A stretch of 64,000 nucleotides of DNA from Protea cynaroides (taxonomy: Eukaryota; Streptophyta; Magnoliopsida; Proteales; Proteaceae), in the NCBI GenBank assembly GCA_028583415.1, contig CM053266.1, positions 45,588,726 through 45,652,725 on the forward strand. The letters are read 5' to 3'. Below, piece after piece: positions 63,601 to 64,000 of the stretch (position 1 is the stretch's first letter; each line of letters starts with the position of its first letter). Both the position numbers and the translations under genes were made by a program. Below the pieces are notes generated by a model, which saw only the letters and a program-made list of their open reading frames with translations, did not search any database and was not told the origin of the DNA.

Positions 63601-64000
63601 AAAATGCTCCGACTTTAATCTTGAGCATAAGCCTCCAAATGTGAGGGAGAAACCTCACATTAAAAATGGTTAGACGGGGAATGGTTAAGAAAAGGGGTTC
63701 AAATGAACTTGGATCGAACCAGATGGATTCTCAATCAAACTCTCTTTTCATCTTTTCATGCCTTTTCAATGAATAGATTAAGAGGCATACATTATGCTCC
63801 GATCAACTTAACTGCACCTATGCTAGTTGGAAAAAGATTTAGAATTATTTTATTTATTTATTTATTTATTTTGTTGGGATAGGTGAGATGCATAAATATT
63901 GTCCTGCCATTATATATATCCTTTTTTATCTCATAGGCAAGGTTTTAAAGATCATTCAATCTGGATTGGGATCAGTTTGTATCAATCCAATCATTTAACC
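63601..64000. other. Intron 14, right part to window end; no gene
   Basis: (TTTA)n microsatellite at 63847-63871. No listerin exon, RWD or RING motif found before the window ends. Confidence 0.6.

Noticed and set aside
60309..64000. Search for the listerin RWD/RING exons
   Set aside because: No C-x2-C...C-x-H-type RING or preceding RWD sequence was found. The whole stretch is LINE and LTR element, so the exons must lie further right.

Overview
This is a land-plant nuclear window, rich in transposable elements (TEs) and fairly AT-rich. It has GT-AG introns up to about 12 kb, plant-type copia, Ty3-like, L1-like and RTE-like retroelements, DUF659-type hAT transposons, and fragments of plant genes (chloroplast CPN10, FLS2-like receptor kinase). 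I infer a flowering plant with TE-expanded introns, more likely a magnoliid or early-diverging eudicot than a grass, but the species cannot be fixed from this sequence.

Region 1-10.4 kb: degenerate LINE pieces and an LTR-like repeat, then the last two exons of a small Rab GTPase gene (3613-4122, Rab21-like, ending in a CC prenylation motif). A long AT-rich stretch follows, holding one unidentified cysteine-rich exon (7408-7717) and a foldback element (about 9860-10305).

Region 10.7-64 kb: one very large plus-strand gene, the ribosome-associated quality-control E3 ligase listerin (LTN1). I could follow 14 exons with consistent splice phase from the ATG at 10692 to 60308 (5,322 coding bases, 1,774 codons, no internal stop). 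The C-terminal RWD-like and RING portion must lie beyond 64000. About 90 percent of the locus is intron, and most of that is TE sequence: a complete hAT transposon with 8-bp target duplication in intron 3; L1-like LINEs, a Tekay-like solo LTR and a hAT MITE in intron 4; a TSD-flanked inverted LTR structure in intron 5; a nearly full-length Ty1/copia element with 99 percent identical LTRs in intron 6; an RTE LINE, an L1 LINE, a gene-capturing TIR element and a long foldback in intron 10; and a young non-autonomous LTR element nested in a LINE in intron 14.

The most unusual objects are: (1) the 1.57-kb TIR element at 50630-52197, which carries pieces of two unrelated host genes (FLS2-like receptor kinase, antisense; chloroplast CPN10, sense); (2) the 2.07-kb LTR element at 61152-63221, with 705-bp LTRs and an internal ORF that is not recognisable gag-pol; (3) the autonomous-type hAT at 11863-17803 and its 753-bp relative at 23999-24751, which share termini and clustered subterminal motifs; (4) the 1.16-kb inverted LTR structure at 33953-35116. 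No rRNA, tRNA or CRISPR array was seen.
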